A stretch of DNA of 5,451 nt from Fidelibacterota bacterium (GCA_002694025.1 NZKX01000043.1:2047-7497); one strand, 5' to 3'. Positions 1 through 5,451 are shown, counted from the stretch's first letter. The notes: generated by a model not told the origin, from the letters alone. Numbers and translations are program-made.

Positions 1-900
1 CCTGATCTTGTAACAGACCAAACTTCTGCCCATGATGAACTTATTGGTTATATTCCAAGCAATTACTCAATTGATGAGGCTAATAAACTTAGAGTAAATA
101 ACCCCGATAAATACATTAAAGAGTCTTTGAAATCTATGGGTAAACATGTAAAAGGTATTCTTAAATTGAAAAAAATGGGGTCAATAGTCTTTGATTACGG
201 GAATAATCTAAGATCACAAGCAAAAAAAGCAGGTGTAAAAGAAGCATATGAGTATCCCGGATTTGTTCCTGAATATATTAGGCCACTATTTTGTAAAGGA
301 ATGGGTCCTTTTAGATGGGTTGCCCTTTCCGGTAATAAAGAAGACATTTTTAAAACTGATAAAGAAATTATTAAAATGTTTCCAAATAATATTGCACTTT
401 GCAAATGGATAAAAATGGCACAAGAAAAAGTTACATTTCAAGGTCTACCATCAAGAATATGCTGGCTAGGATATGGCGAACGTTCAAAATTTGGTTTAAA
501 ACTTAATGAAATGGTAAGAACCGGCGAATTATCTGCCCCTATTGTAATAGGTCGAGATCATTTAGACTGTGGCTCTGTAGCATCTCCAAATAGAGAAACC
601 GAGGCTATGAAAGATGGCAGCGATACTGTAGCAGACTGGCCTATTTTAAATGCGCTGCTTAATACTGCAAGCGGTGCTTCTTGGGTATCTTTTCATCACG
701 GAGGAGGTGTGGGTATGGGATACTCTTTGCATTCTGGACAAGTTATAGTAGCTGATGGTTCAAAGGAGATGGATTCAAGGCTAGAAGCGGTTTTATCTAA
801 TGATCCAAAAATGGGGTTATTTAGACATGCTGATGCTGGGTATGAAGATGCCATAGAAAATTCAAAGGAATGGGATATAAATATTCCAATGCTAGCATAA
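1..900 (+). CDS. hutU: Urocanate hydratase (urocanase), C-terminal part; 5' end outside the window
   Basis: Urocanase adds water to urocanate to give 4-imidazolone-5-propionate, the second step of histidine degradation, in the cytosol with tightly bound NAD+. The frame is open from base 1, and its first residues, [12 protein letters not shown], are a family hallmark, so the ATG at 127 is internal and not the start. Motifs in order (window residue numbers): [14 protein letters not shown] around 148-161, with the catalytic-type Cys at 154 (codon 460-462); [18 protein letters not shown] around 184-201; then [13 protein letters not shown] around 230-242, a very conserved glycine loop. If Cys154 matches Cys410 of the Pseudomonas putida enzyme, about 256 residues are missing and the full protein would be about 555 residues, normal for the family. 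The N-terminal NAD-binding glycine motif therefore lies outside the window. hutI starts 20 bp after the TAA. The visible part is intact. Confidence 0.97.
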   Translation, partial: PDLVTDQTSAHDELIGYIPSNYSIDEANKLRVNNPDKYIKESLKSMGKHVKGILKLKKMGSIVFDYGNNLRSQAKKAGVKEAYEYPGFVPEYIRPLFCKGMGPFRWVALSGNKEDIFKTDKEIIKMFPNNIALCKWIKMAQEKVTFQGLPSRICWLGYGERSKFGLKLNEMVRTGELSAPIVIGRDHLDCGSVASPNRETEAMKDGSDTVADWPILNALLNTASGASWVSFHHGGGVGMGYSLHSGQVIVADGSKEMDSRLEAVLSNDPKMGLFRHADAGYEDAIENSKEWDINIPMLA

Positions 901-920
901 TTAAAATTTGATCCTGGTTA

Positions 921-2129
921 ATGAGTTCTTTGAAATTAGGTAATATTGGTAGTTTAGTTACGTTTAGTTCACAATCTTCTAGCATGATATGTCAACATGA
1001 TGTTGAATTAATTATTGAAAACAGTACGATCATTGAGGTTGGAAAAAAATTAGGTGATGCGGACTTTTTTATTGATTGTAAAAATAATTTAGTTACTCCT
1101 GGCTTTGTTGACTCCCACACACATCCAGTGTTTGTTCATACTAGGGAAGATGAGTTCCATATGAGGTTATCAGGGTTGGATTATAATGAAATTAATAAAA
1201 ATGGTGGAGGTATTTTAAATAGTTCTAGACTTCTGAGAAACGCATCAGAAGCTTTATTAATATCTAAAGTTAAATCCCGGATGGATGCTTTTTTAAAGTT
1301 TGGTACAACTACTGTAGAATGTAAAAGTGGATACGGACTTGATACAGATTCTGAACTAAAATCTCTTTCAGTTATTGATAAAGTCAATAAAATGCATGAT
1401 ATTGATATGATTCCCACCTTTATGGGAGCACATGATTTTCCTCTAGAGTATAAAAATAAAAAAGATGCATATGTGGATTTAATCTGCAGTGAAATGATTC
1501 CTCAAGTTGCAAAGCAAGGGATTGCCAAATTTAATGATGTGTTTTGTGAAAAAGGATATTTCAATTTAGATCAAAGCAGACATATTTTATTAACTGGTAA
1601 AAAACATGGTCTTATTCCCAGAATTCACGCTGACGAATTTTCTTGTTTTGGAGCATCAAAACTTGCAGCTGATCTAAAGGTGTTGAGTGCGGATCATTTA
1701 ATGGAAATTGATAAGTCAGGAATAGATGCACTTGCCAATAAGAGTATCATAGGAACACTTTTGCCAGGTACAACATTTTTTCTTGGTAAAAAAAAATATG
1801 CACCATACCTAGATTTGCAAAAAAAGGGAGTTGAAGTGGCTATTGCTTCTGATTTCAATCCTGGAAGTTGTAATATTCAATCTATGGAATTCATTTTAAC
1901 ACTTTCATGTATTTTTATGAAAATGAATATTCTTGACGCAATAAAGTCATCTACTATCATAGCTTCAAAGTCATTAATGATCGATCATAAAGTTGGATCC
2001 ATAGAAAAAGGTAAAAAAGCGGATATATTAGTATGGAGAATACCTGATGTAAAAAAAATTCCATACTTTATAAACCAAAACCAAATAAATTTAGTTTTAA
2101 AAAATGGAAAACCAGTATTTACTGCTTGA
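921..2129 (+). CDS. hutI: Imidazolonepropionase (imidazolone-5-propionate hydrolase)
   Basis: This cytosolic amidohydrolase-superfamily metalloenzyme opens the imidazolone ring to give N-formimino-L-glutamate, the third step of histidine degradation. At 402 residues it has normal length. The family residues are all visible: metal ligands H66 and H68 in DSHTHP, H236 in HADEF and D311 in ASDFNPGS; substrate-site R75, Y138 (SGYGL), H171 (GAHDFP), E239, H259 (SADHL), N313 and S316. Their spacing matches the Bacillus subtilis enzyme as I remember it (H80, H82, R89, Y152, H185, H249, H272, D324). The C-terminal GSIEKGKKADILVW segment is the usual small beta-domain of amidohydrolases. No clear Shine-Dalgarno sequence precedes the ATG; with only 20 bp after hutU, translation may depend on coupling. 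A nine-A run at 1788-1796 encodes three lysines and leaves the frame intact. The gene looks functional. Confidence 0.96.
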   Translation: MSSLKLGNIGSLVTFSSQSSSMICQHDVELIIENSTIIEVGKKLGDADFFIDCKNNLVTPGFVDSHTHPVFVHTREDEFHMRLSGLDYNEINKNGGGILNSSRLLRNASEALLISKVKSRMDAFLKFGTTTVECKSGYGLDTDSELKSLSVIDKVNKMHDIDMIPTFMGAHDFPLEYKNKKDAYVDLICSEMIPQVAKQGIAKFNDVFCEKGYFNLDQSRHILLTGKKHGLIPRIHADEFSCFGASKLAADLKVLSADHLMEIDKSGIDALANKSIIGTLLPGTTFFLGKKKYAPYLDLQKKGVEVAIASDFNPGSCNIQSMEFILTLSCIFMKMNILDAIKSSTIIASKSLMIDHKVGSIEKGKKADILVWRIPDVKKIPYFINQNQINLVLKNGKPVFTA

Positions 2130-2187
2130 TTTACCAATAGAACCTTATGAACTTCGACAAGGCAATTTAAACTGTTTTCAATTATGA
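2104..2187 (+). CDS. Candidate 27-codon ORF overlapping the hutI end and the next start
   Basis: An ATG at 2104, inside the last codons of hutI but in another frame, opens a 27-codon ORF. It begins MENQYLLLDLPIEPYELRQG and ends with TGA at 2185-2187. That stop overlaps the ATG of the next gene (2184-2186) in an ATGA arrangement typical of translational coupling. It fills almost all of the 54-bp gap between hutI and the exported-protein gene. I do not recognise the peptide. It could be a leader or coupling ORF, the N-terminal stub of a lost gene, or chance. No Shine-Dalgarno sequence is evident, because the upstream bases are hutI codons. The case rests only on the double overlap and plausible residue composition. 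Confidence 0.22.
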   Translation: MENQYLLLDLPIEPYELRQGNLNCFQL

Positions 2188-2618
2188 AAAATTATTTCTA
2201 TCATATTCCTATTATTTGTTTTCTAGTCATGAACACTTTGTTTGGAAATTATGCTTTCAAAAAAAAAGTTAAAGAAGTTTGTAAATCTTATAGGATTTCT
2301 ATTGAATCTTCCCAATTAGAATTAGGAAACAGTGAAGTTATTATCACAATGGAAAGTGGTAGAAACAACTTTGAAATGTATATGTTAGTTGGTTTTGCCT
2401 CTGCAGGTCAGGCAATAGCACATCAAAATGAAATGAATTTATCTAATGCATACACTCCTTTAGTGGTCAGTTTAAATATCGCCGTGCCTGCTTCAAGAAA
2501 TGAGTTTAATACATTCATTGCAAGCTGTAGTTCTGAAATGGCTATTTCGCTTGCAAATGGTAGTATGGACTCTTCTGAGTTTATGCAAGAAATTATGAAA
2601 AATATAAAAATTCAATAA
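2184..2618 (+). CDS. Small exported protein of unknown function
   Basis: I do not recognise this 144-residue protein. It begins with a signal-peptide-like segment: a short polar start (MKNYFYH), a hydrophobic core at residues 8-20, and a likely signal peptidase I site after about A24 (GNYA). There is no lipobox cysteine at the cleavage site, so a soluble periplasmic or secreted protein is more likely than a lipoprotein. The mature part of about 120 residues starts with a lysine cluster (KKKVK) and has just two cysteines, C33 and C115, which could form a disulfide after export. Residues 67-80 are small and mildly hydrophobic, but too weak for a clear membrane segment. A nine-A run at 2259-2267 lies just after the signal peptide. 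No Shine-Dalgarno sequence precedes the ATG, which overlaps the stop of the candidate 27-codon ORF. The DUF350 membrane gene follows 9 bp after the stop, so the two are probably co-expressed. Confidence 0.8.
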   Translation: MKNYFYHIPIICFLVMNTLFGNYAFKKKVKEVCKSYRISIESSQLELGNSEVIITMESGRNNFEMYMLVGFASAGQAIAHQNEMNLSNAYTPLVVSLNIAVPASRNEFNTFIASCSSEMAISLANGSMDSSEFMQEIMKNIKIQ

Positions 2619-2622
2619 GGAG
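2617..2622 (+). promoter_or_regulatory. Shine-Dalgarno site of the DUF350 gene
   Basis: AAGGAG ends 5 bases before the ATG at 2628 and overlaps the TAA stop of the exported-protein gene. It is the only strong Shine-Dalgarno sequence I see at a gene start in this window. It fixes the start of the 77-residue protein and shows that the organism does use such sites, which makes their absence elsewhere meaningful. Confidence 0.75.
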
Positions 2623-2627
2623 TTATT

Positions 2628-2861
2628 ATGCCAGGTCTTGATTGGGGAACAATTTTTATGCAATATGCCAGAGCAATTGGTTGGTCTATTACCGCGGCTG
2701 TTGGTTTTGCATTTGGGATTGGTATTGCACTGAAAGTTTTTGATATGCTTTCAACCGATATTGATGAGTGGGAAGAGATAAAGAAAGGAAATTTAGGGGT
2801 TTCTTTAATATTTATATCTCTAATAATTATGGTTGGTTTATTAGTGCATAAAGTTATTTGA
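2628..2861 (+). CDS. DUF350-family small membrane protein (single unit)
   Basis: This 77-residue protein has two predicted membrane helices, about residues 17-40 and 57-76. They are joined by a short acidic then basic loop (STDIDEWEEIKKGN). A helix ending in GIGIALKVFDML, followed by a DEWEEI..GN loop and a second helix, is what I recognise as the DUF350 (YjfL-like) pattern, an inner-membrane family of unknown function. Many members, including E. coli YjfL at about 130 residues, carry two such units in tandem. This one has only one, so it would need to form at least a dimer to match their architecture. It follows the exported protein by 9 bp with a strong ribosome-binding site. Its TGA ends 2 bp before the stop of the convergent reductase gene. 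The family call rests on recall of the pattern, not on a profile search. Confidence 0.8.
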   Translation: MPGLDWGTIFMQYARAIGWSITAAVGFAFGIGIALKVFDMLSTDIDEWEEIKKGNLGVSLIFISLIIMVGLLVHKVI

Positions 2862-2879
2862 CTTTAGATTTTGTTTTTA
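2849..2879 (+). terminator. Possible weak intrinsic terminator after the DUF350 gene
   Basis: TAAAGT (2849-2854) can pair with ACTTTA (2861-2866) around a six-base loop. A T-rich run, ATTTTGTTTTT, follows at about 2869-2879. The stem has only one G-C pair and spans the stop codon, so it would be weak. It is the only terminator-like arrangement I see for the plus-strand transcript before it enters the convergent gene. Confidence 0.25.
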
Positions 2880-3334
2880 TTGTAAAATAATTGACATATC
2901 TTTATAAGATTGATTTTATCTGTTCTGTTAAAATCACCTATTTTAACAGAATCAATATCAAGAACTGCCTCAAGATTATTATTATTGAAAATGGGTACTA
3001 CGATTTCTGATTTTGTTTCTGAGTCACAAGAGATATAGTCATGAAATTTGAGTACATCATCAACAATAATTGTTTTTTCTAGTTTTGCTGCAGTTCCACA
3101 AACCCCCCTACCAAAGTTTATGTAGGTGCACGGGATTATTTTTCCGTAGTATGGACCTATTTCCAAAAATTTTTTTCCAACCAAGATATAAAATCCACAA
3201 AAATTCCAATTAGAAAATCTTGATCCTAAAATTGATGCGGTTAACGACATTTTAGCCTGAACTGAGAGCGAAAATGAAGTATTGAAAATTGAAAGCAAAG
3301 TTTTATAAATAAAAGAGTAGTCTTTAGTTTTCAT
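2864..3334 (-). CDS. msrC: Free methionine-(R)-sulfoxide reductase (GAF-type, fRMsr)
   Basis: This cytosolic GAF-fold enzyme reduces free L-methionine-(R)-S-oxide to methionine, using catalytic cysteines usually recycled by thioredoxin. From the ATG at 3334 it has 156 residues, near the family's usual 150-165. The three family cysteines are C69 (IPCTYI), C79 (GRGVCG) and C103 (YISCD). Their spacing of 10 and 24 equals C84, C94 and C118 of the E. coli enzyme. Matches to other active-site residues are Y49, E110 (SEIVVP), D126 and D128 (VLDIDS). E. coli Trp62 is replaced by F45. The C-terminus is about 15 residues shorter than in E. coli. In-frame TTG at 3340, overlapping the upstream TGA, is an alternative start adding two residues; neither start has a Shine-Dalgarno sequence. 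It follows the kinase fusion by 2 bp and is presumably co-transcribed with it. The full cysteine set argues against a sensory GAF domain. Confidence 0.93.
   Translation of the reverse strand: MKTKDYSFIYKTLLSIFNTSFSLSVQAKMSLTASILGSRFSNWNFCGFYILVGKKFLEIGPYYGKIIPCTYINFGRGVCGTAAKLEKTIIVDDVLKFHDYISCDSETKSEIVVPIFNNNNLEAVLDIDSVKIGDFNRTDKINLIKICQLFYNKNKI
2923..2951. repeat. Perfect 12-bp inverted repeat inside the reductase gene
   Basis: TTCTGTTAAAAT (2923-2934) and ATTTTAACAGAA (2940-2951) are exact reverse complements separated by the five-base loop CACCT. In RNA they would form a 12-bp hairpin, with a possible further G-U pair. It lies in the 3' part of the minus-strand reductase gene, coding for the stretch around SVKIGDFNRT. 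It also lies about 60 bases past the DUF350 stop on the plus strand. Neither side has an adjacent T-run, so it is not a standard intrinsic terminator. It could block read-through, stabilise the 3' end of a convergent transcript, bind a protein, or be chance. Confidence 0.6.
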
Positions 3335-3336
3335 AA

Positions 3337-4815
3337 TCAAGTAATGATGATGATATACAAGTACATAAGCAAAGGTCCTGCTATAGAGGCTATAAAATTA
3401 ACGAGGTTGTTATCAATTAACTTATAACCTGAAATAAGTTTAGATCCTTTTTCTGGATTTTCAATAACATTTCCAGATAAAGTTTGATATTTTCTTTGAA
3501 GCTTGTCCCCTAGTATAGAGTCTATTGAAGACCCAAAAAATCCGCAAAGAAAAACAACCAAAATTAAATGCACTTCAAGGTTAAAAAAGATATTAGTTAG
3601 TAATGCTATTATGCATGAACCTACTAAAGATCCTAATGTTCCATATAATGTAATCCCTCCTGATAATCCATGTGGAACAGATTTAAAAGAAGTTATTGAT
3701 ACGGGCCTTGATCTAGAAAGTTTTCCAAATTCTGTTGCCCATGTATCAGACATTACAGTAGCAACAGAGGCCGCATATAAGTATTGAAAAATAGGATTTG
3801 TGTTAAAGTAACTAATAATACATATCAGCAAAGGTATTCCTCCATTGCAAATGACTTGCATTACATTTCTATTAGAATTTTTTGATTTGTTAAAGCTTAG
3901 TTTTTTTATTGCTAGGCTAAGAGTTGAGCTTAAAATAAAAAAAGTTGCAAGAAGTATGAAATGGAATAAATAGCCATATAAAAGAAGTAAACATCCCATT
4001 ATAGTTGCTCCCATAAAGCCACTCAGCGACAGCACCTTTATTTTATAGGATATAAAAAGAAAAAATGTTATTAAAAATAATTTACCAATAAAAATAAGAA
4101 ACATAATTATGTTTTCGTCTGATAAAAACTTTTCATCTAAAGCAATCATAATTAATATACTTATCAAAGGGACCGATAAATTATCCGATCCTTTTTTACT
4201 TGTGATCTCTGAAAGGGTTGAAAAAAAGGCGACAATTAGAATAAATAATAATGATTGGAGATATGGGACATCTTTAAAGAAAAAACTTCCAAAAAAAAGA
4301 ATGATTATAGTAGTAGATAAAAAAGCAAATGTACCAACATATGTCTTTCTATCATACCAAACCTTGAAATCGCGCCAGGAATTTTTTCTACTCCCAATGT
4401 GTCCTGCAATTGAATCTGAAAGGGCAAGTATCAATAAGCTAAGAGTAATGAATATACTTTTATCCCAAAAGAAAAAGACAATTATTGAGTAAGATAAAGG
4501 GAAATATATTGTTCCATAAGATTCTCTTTCTTGGGAATGTATCCCATAAAAGGCATTTTTTTTAACTGAAATTAAATTTACCAGTACAAATAATACCCCT
4601 AATATTGTTGGATATATATTTGAGGAAAATATTAAAGGAGAAAAAGATATTAATAGTCCTACGATAATATGAATAATTCTCCTATTTACTTCAGGAGATA
4701 TACTATTTTTATTGTGCATAAAATTACTCAATACTAAAAGAGATAGAATAAGAGCGAATGCGGATAGTAAAAAAATAAAATTAGGTGCAAATACTAGCCA
4801 TGAATCAGAAAGCAT
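3337..4815 (-). CDS. Two-domain membrane prenol kinase: VTE5-like half fused to VTE6-like (DUF92) half
   Basis: Residues 1-230 resemble the phytol/dolichol kinase family (VTE5, SEC59), which phosphorylate prenols from CTP. Visible signs are RRIIHI (45-50), YGTIYFPLS (100-108), ALSDSIAGHIGSR (131-143), RKTYVGTFAF (156-165) and SEITSKKGSDNLSVPL (202-217). Residues 255-492 resemble DUF92/TMEM19, the family of plant VTE6 phytyl-phosphate kinase: LSGFMGATIMG (264-274), QVICNGGIP (320-328), SDTWATEFGKLS (356-367), SVPHGLSGGITLYGTLG (379-395), GSSIDSILGDKLQ (428-440) and NNLVNFIA (469-476). Numerous hydrophobic segments, perhaps 13-15, place it in the membrane. Inferred role: prenol to prenyl-phosphate to prenyl-diphosphate in one chain; the substrate (phytol, geranylgeraniol, farnesol) is not shown. 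In-frame TAA lies directly before the ATG, so the start is firm. No frameshift or missing block is seen. The reductase gene follows 2 bp later. Confidence 0.88.
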   Translation of the reverse strand: MLSDSWLVFAPNFIFLLSAFALILSLLVLSNFMHNKNSISPEVNRRIIHIIVGLLISFSPLIFSSNIYPTILGVLFVLVNLISVKKNAFYGIHSQERESYGTIYFPLSYSIIVFFFWDKSIFITLSLLILALSDSIAGHIGSRKNSWRDFKVWYDRKTYVGTFAFLSTTIIILFFGSFFFKDVPYLQSLLFILIVAFFSTLSEITSKKGSDNLSVPLISILIMIALDEKFLSDENIIMFLIFIGKLFLITFFLFISYKIKVLSLSGFMGATIMGCLLLLYGYLFHFILLATFFILSSTLSLAIKKLSFNKSKNSNRNVMQVICNGGIPLLICIISYFNTNPIFQYLYAASVATVMSDTWATEFGKLSRSRPVSITSFKSVPHGLSGGITLYGTLGSLVGSCIIALLTNIFFNLEVHLILVVFLCGFFGSSIDSILGDKLQRKYQTLSGNVIENPEKGSKLISGYKLIDNNLVNFIASIAGPLLMYLYIIIIT

Positions 4816-4822
4816 TTAGAAA

Positions 4823-4849
4823 ATTATTTAAATGTAACATAATTGGCAA
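4823..4849 (-). promoter_or_regulatory. Candidate promoter of the kinase fusion operon
   Basis: On the minus strand TTGCCA (complement of 4844-4849) is followed after 15 bases by AATAAT (complement of 4823-4828), a fair -35/-10 pair with short spacing. Only 7 bases separate the -10 from the ATG at 4815, so transcription would start at or within a base or two of the start codon. Confidence 0.3.
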
Positions 4850-4870
4850 TATTCTATCAAAATTTTATTT

Positions 4871-4879
4871 TGGTATATT
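4871..4879 (+). promoter_or_regulatory. Candidate extended -10 promoter of the DUF3228-like gene
   Basis: TGG followed by TATATT gives an extended -10 element (TGn-TATATT). No good -35 box is present at the expected distance. The element ends 6 bases before the ATG at 4886, so the predicted transcript would start at about the A of the start codon, with no leader. Confidence 0.35.
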
Positions 4880-4885
4880 TAGATA

Positions 4886-5451
4886 ATGAAAATTAAAGCA
4901 TTACGTTTAGTAGAAGTAAATGAATTTGTTAGAAGACAGGTGAAAGGTTCTGGGAAAACATATTCAGAATCATTGAGTTTTAGAGAAATAGCAGAACATG
5001 CTCAAGAACAAATGGAAAAAAATATTTTTAAAGCTGGCTATAGAAAAGGAGTTAGAGTTGTTAAAGTTAACAAGTCTCTTGTAGATAAATTTGTGTGTCC
5101 CTTTGTAAAAATCACCTCTGAAACAAAATTAGTTTCAAGGTTAATTAAACGTCAATGCAATGAGGAACCATATATCCAAACCAGAGCATTAAATGGAATG
5201 TTACTCCAAGCAGGCAAAGTTGAACTTATTTTGTATAGTAACAAAGTATTAAAAGAAAATAATGAAAATTCTACAAACGCAGAATGGGAACTCATAAGCA
5301 TAAATAGTGTTCCGGAGGGTGTTTCTCATTTACCTATTGGTCCTGTAACAATGATGAGGAATCAACTGAACTTAAATGGAGGTACTAAAGGAAGATATAG
5401 TTCAGATGATTGGGCAAAATCTATTAGATTTTATCAAAAATATATCGTTTT
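4886..5451 (+). CDS. DUF3228-like protein, 3' end outside the window
   Basis: The frame is open for 188 codons and runs off the window edge. An in-frame TAG at 4880-4882 leaves this ATG as the only upstream choice, so the start is firm. The C-terminal part has a pattern I associate with DUF3228, a soluble family of unknown function: VELILYS (112-118), AEWELISIN (132-140), then PIGPVTMMRNQLNLNGGTKG (150-169) and DDWAKSIRFYQKY (174-186). The N-terminal part is charged and mostly helical in character, beginning MKIKALRLVEVNEFVRRQ; no signal peptide or membrane helix is seen. Since DUF3228 proteins are, as I recall, around 200 residues, little is probably missing. It is divergent from the kinase fusion, and no functional link can be read from the sequence. 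No Shine-Dalgarno sequence precedes the ATG. The reading frame is solid; the family name is less certain. Confidence 0.75.
   Translation, partial: MKIKALRLVEVNEFVRRQVKGSGKTYSESLSFREIAEHAQEQMEKNIFKAGYRKGVRVVKVNKSLVDKFVCPFVKITSETKLVSRLIKRQCNEEPYIQTRALNGMLLQAGKVELILYSNKVLKENNENSTNAEWELISINSVPEGVSHLPIGPVTMMRNQLNLNGGTKGRYSSDDWAKSIRFYQKYIV

Larger units (their letters stand above)
4816..4885. promoter_or_regulatory. Divergent promoter region between kinase fusion and DUF3228-like gene
   Basis: This 70-bp spacer must hold the start signals for both outward-facing genes. It contains a small palindrome, ATTG-G-CAAT (4842-4850), and another, ATTTAAAT (4826-4833), either of which might be an operator half or chance. 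I see no Shine-Dalgarno sequence before either ATG and no riboswitch-like structure. Confidence 0.6.

Noticed and set aside
195..404. Minus-strand ORF of 69 codons opposite hutU.
   Set aside because: It lies wholly inside a well-conserved hutU region, and its translation has no recognisable motif; it is a shadow ORF.
127..900. An ATG at 127 as the start of a 257-residue protein.
   Set aside because: The same frame is open back to base 1 and encodes the conserved urocanase sequence [12 protein letters not shown], so 127 is an internal methionine.
1181..1417. Minus-strand ORF of 78 codons opposite hutI.
   Set aside because: It is opposite conserved hutI motifs (SGYGL region), has no start signals and no recognisable product.
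2130..2183. A terminator hairpin after hutI (CCTT ... AAGG).
   Set aside because: The stem is only four base pairs with a long loop and no T-run; it does not qualify.
2864..3334. The GAF protein as a signalling or cyclic-nucleotide-binding sensor.
   Set aside because: It stands alone without an output domain and has the three cysteines and Asp/Glu set, with E. coli spacing, of free methionine sulfoxide reductases.
3503..3787. Plus-strand ORF of 94 codons opposite the DUF92 half of the fusion.
   Set aside because: The opposite strand encodes the strongest DUF92 motifs here; the plus-strand translation shows nothing recognisable.
4109..4492. Plus-strand ORF of 127 codons opposite the kinase half.
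   Set aside because: It is a shadow of the membrane kinase; the lysine-rich translation is what AT-rich hydrophobic codons give on the other strand.
3337..4815. Phosphatidate cytidylyltransferase (CdsA) as the N-terminal half.
   Set aside because: This family is related and easily confused, but the C-terminal CdsA signature is not seen, while the YGTIYFPLS and GSDNLSVPL motifs fit the phytol/dolichol kinase branch.
3337..4815. The long membrane gene as two genes wrongly joined by a lost stop.
   Set aside because: The frame runs without a break between the halves, with a linker of membrane segments (230-262) and no internal start signal. A true fusion is the simpler reading.

Overview
The window is AT-rich bacterial DNA read with the standard bacterial code and densely packed with genes. 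Gene content (histidine catabolism, prenol kinases, oxidised-methionine repair) and composition would fit a marine or other free-living heterotroph. Nothing here fixes the phylum; a marine lineage such as Marinimicrobia or Bacteroidota is only a guess.

Plus strand, 1-2861: the C-terminal 299 codons of urocanate hydratase (hutU, 5' end outside the window) are followed 20 bp later by a complete imidazolonepropionase (hutI). These are consecutive steps of histidine degradation: urocanate to imidazolonepropionate to N-formiminoglutamate. The gene for histidine ammonia-lyase and any gene for formiminoglutamate breakdown are not in view. Downstream on the same strand are a short candidate ORF overlapping the hutI end, a small exported protein of unknown function, and a 77-residue one-unit DUF350 membrane protein. 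The last two are 9 bp apart and look like a pair.

Minus strand, 4815-2864: a two-gene operon reads from 4815 down to 2864. The first gene is a 492-residue membrane protein that joins a VTE5-like (phytol/dolichol kinase family) half to a VTE6-like (DUF92/TMEM19, phytyl-phosphate kinase family) half. In plants these two activities act in sequence to turn a free prenol into its diphosphate, so this is a candidate one-chain prenol-salvage enzyme. The second gene, 2 bp further on, is a free methionine-(R)-sulfoxide reductase with all three family cysteines. Its stop codon is 2 bp from the stop of the convergent DUF350 gene.

Right end, 4816-5451: a 70-bp divergent promoter region separates the kinase fusion from a plus-strand DUF3228-like gene that runs off the window. 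On both sides the best -10 candidates lie so close to the ATG that leaderless transcripts are possible.

The strongest lead is the two-kinase fusion. Secondary leads are the exported protein/DUF350 pair, the perfect 12-bp inverted repeat inside the reductase gene, and the small overlapping ORF after hutI. No tRNA, rRNA, CRISPR array, insertion sequence or attachment site was seen. No gene-free stretch exceeds 300 bases; the longest is the 70-bp divergent spacer.
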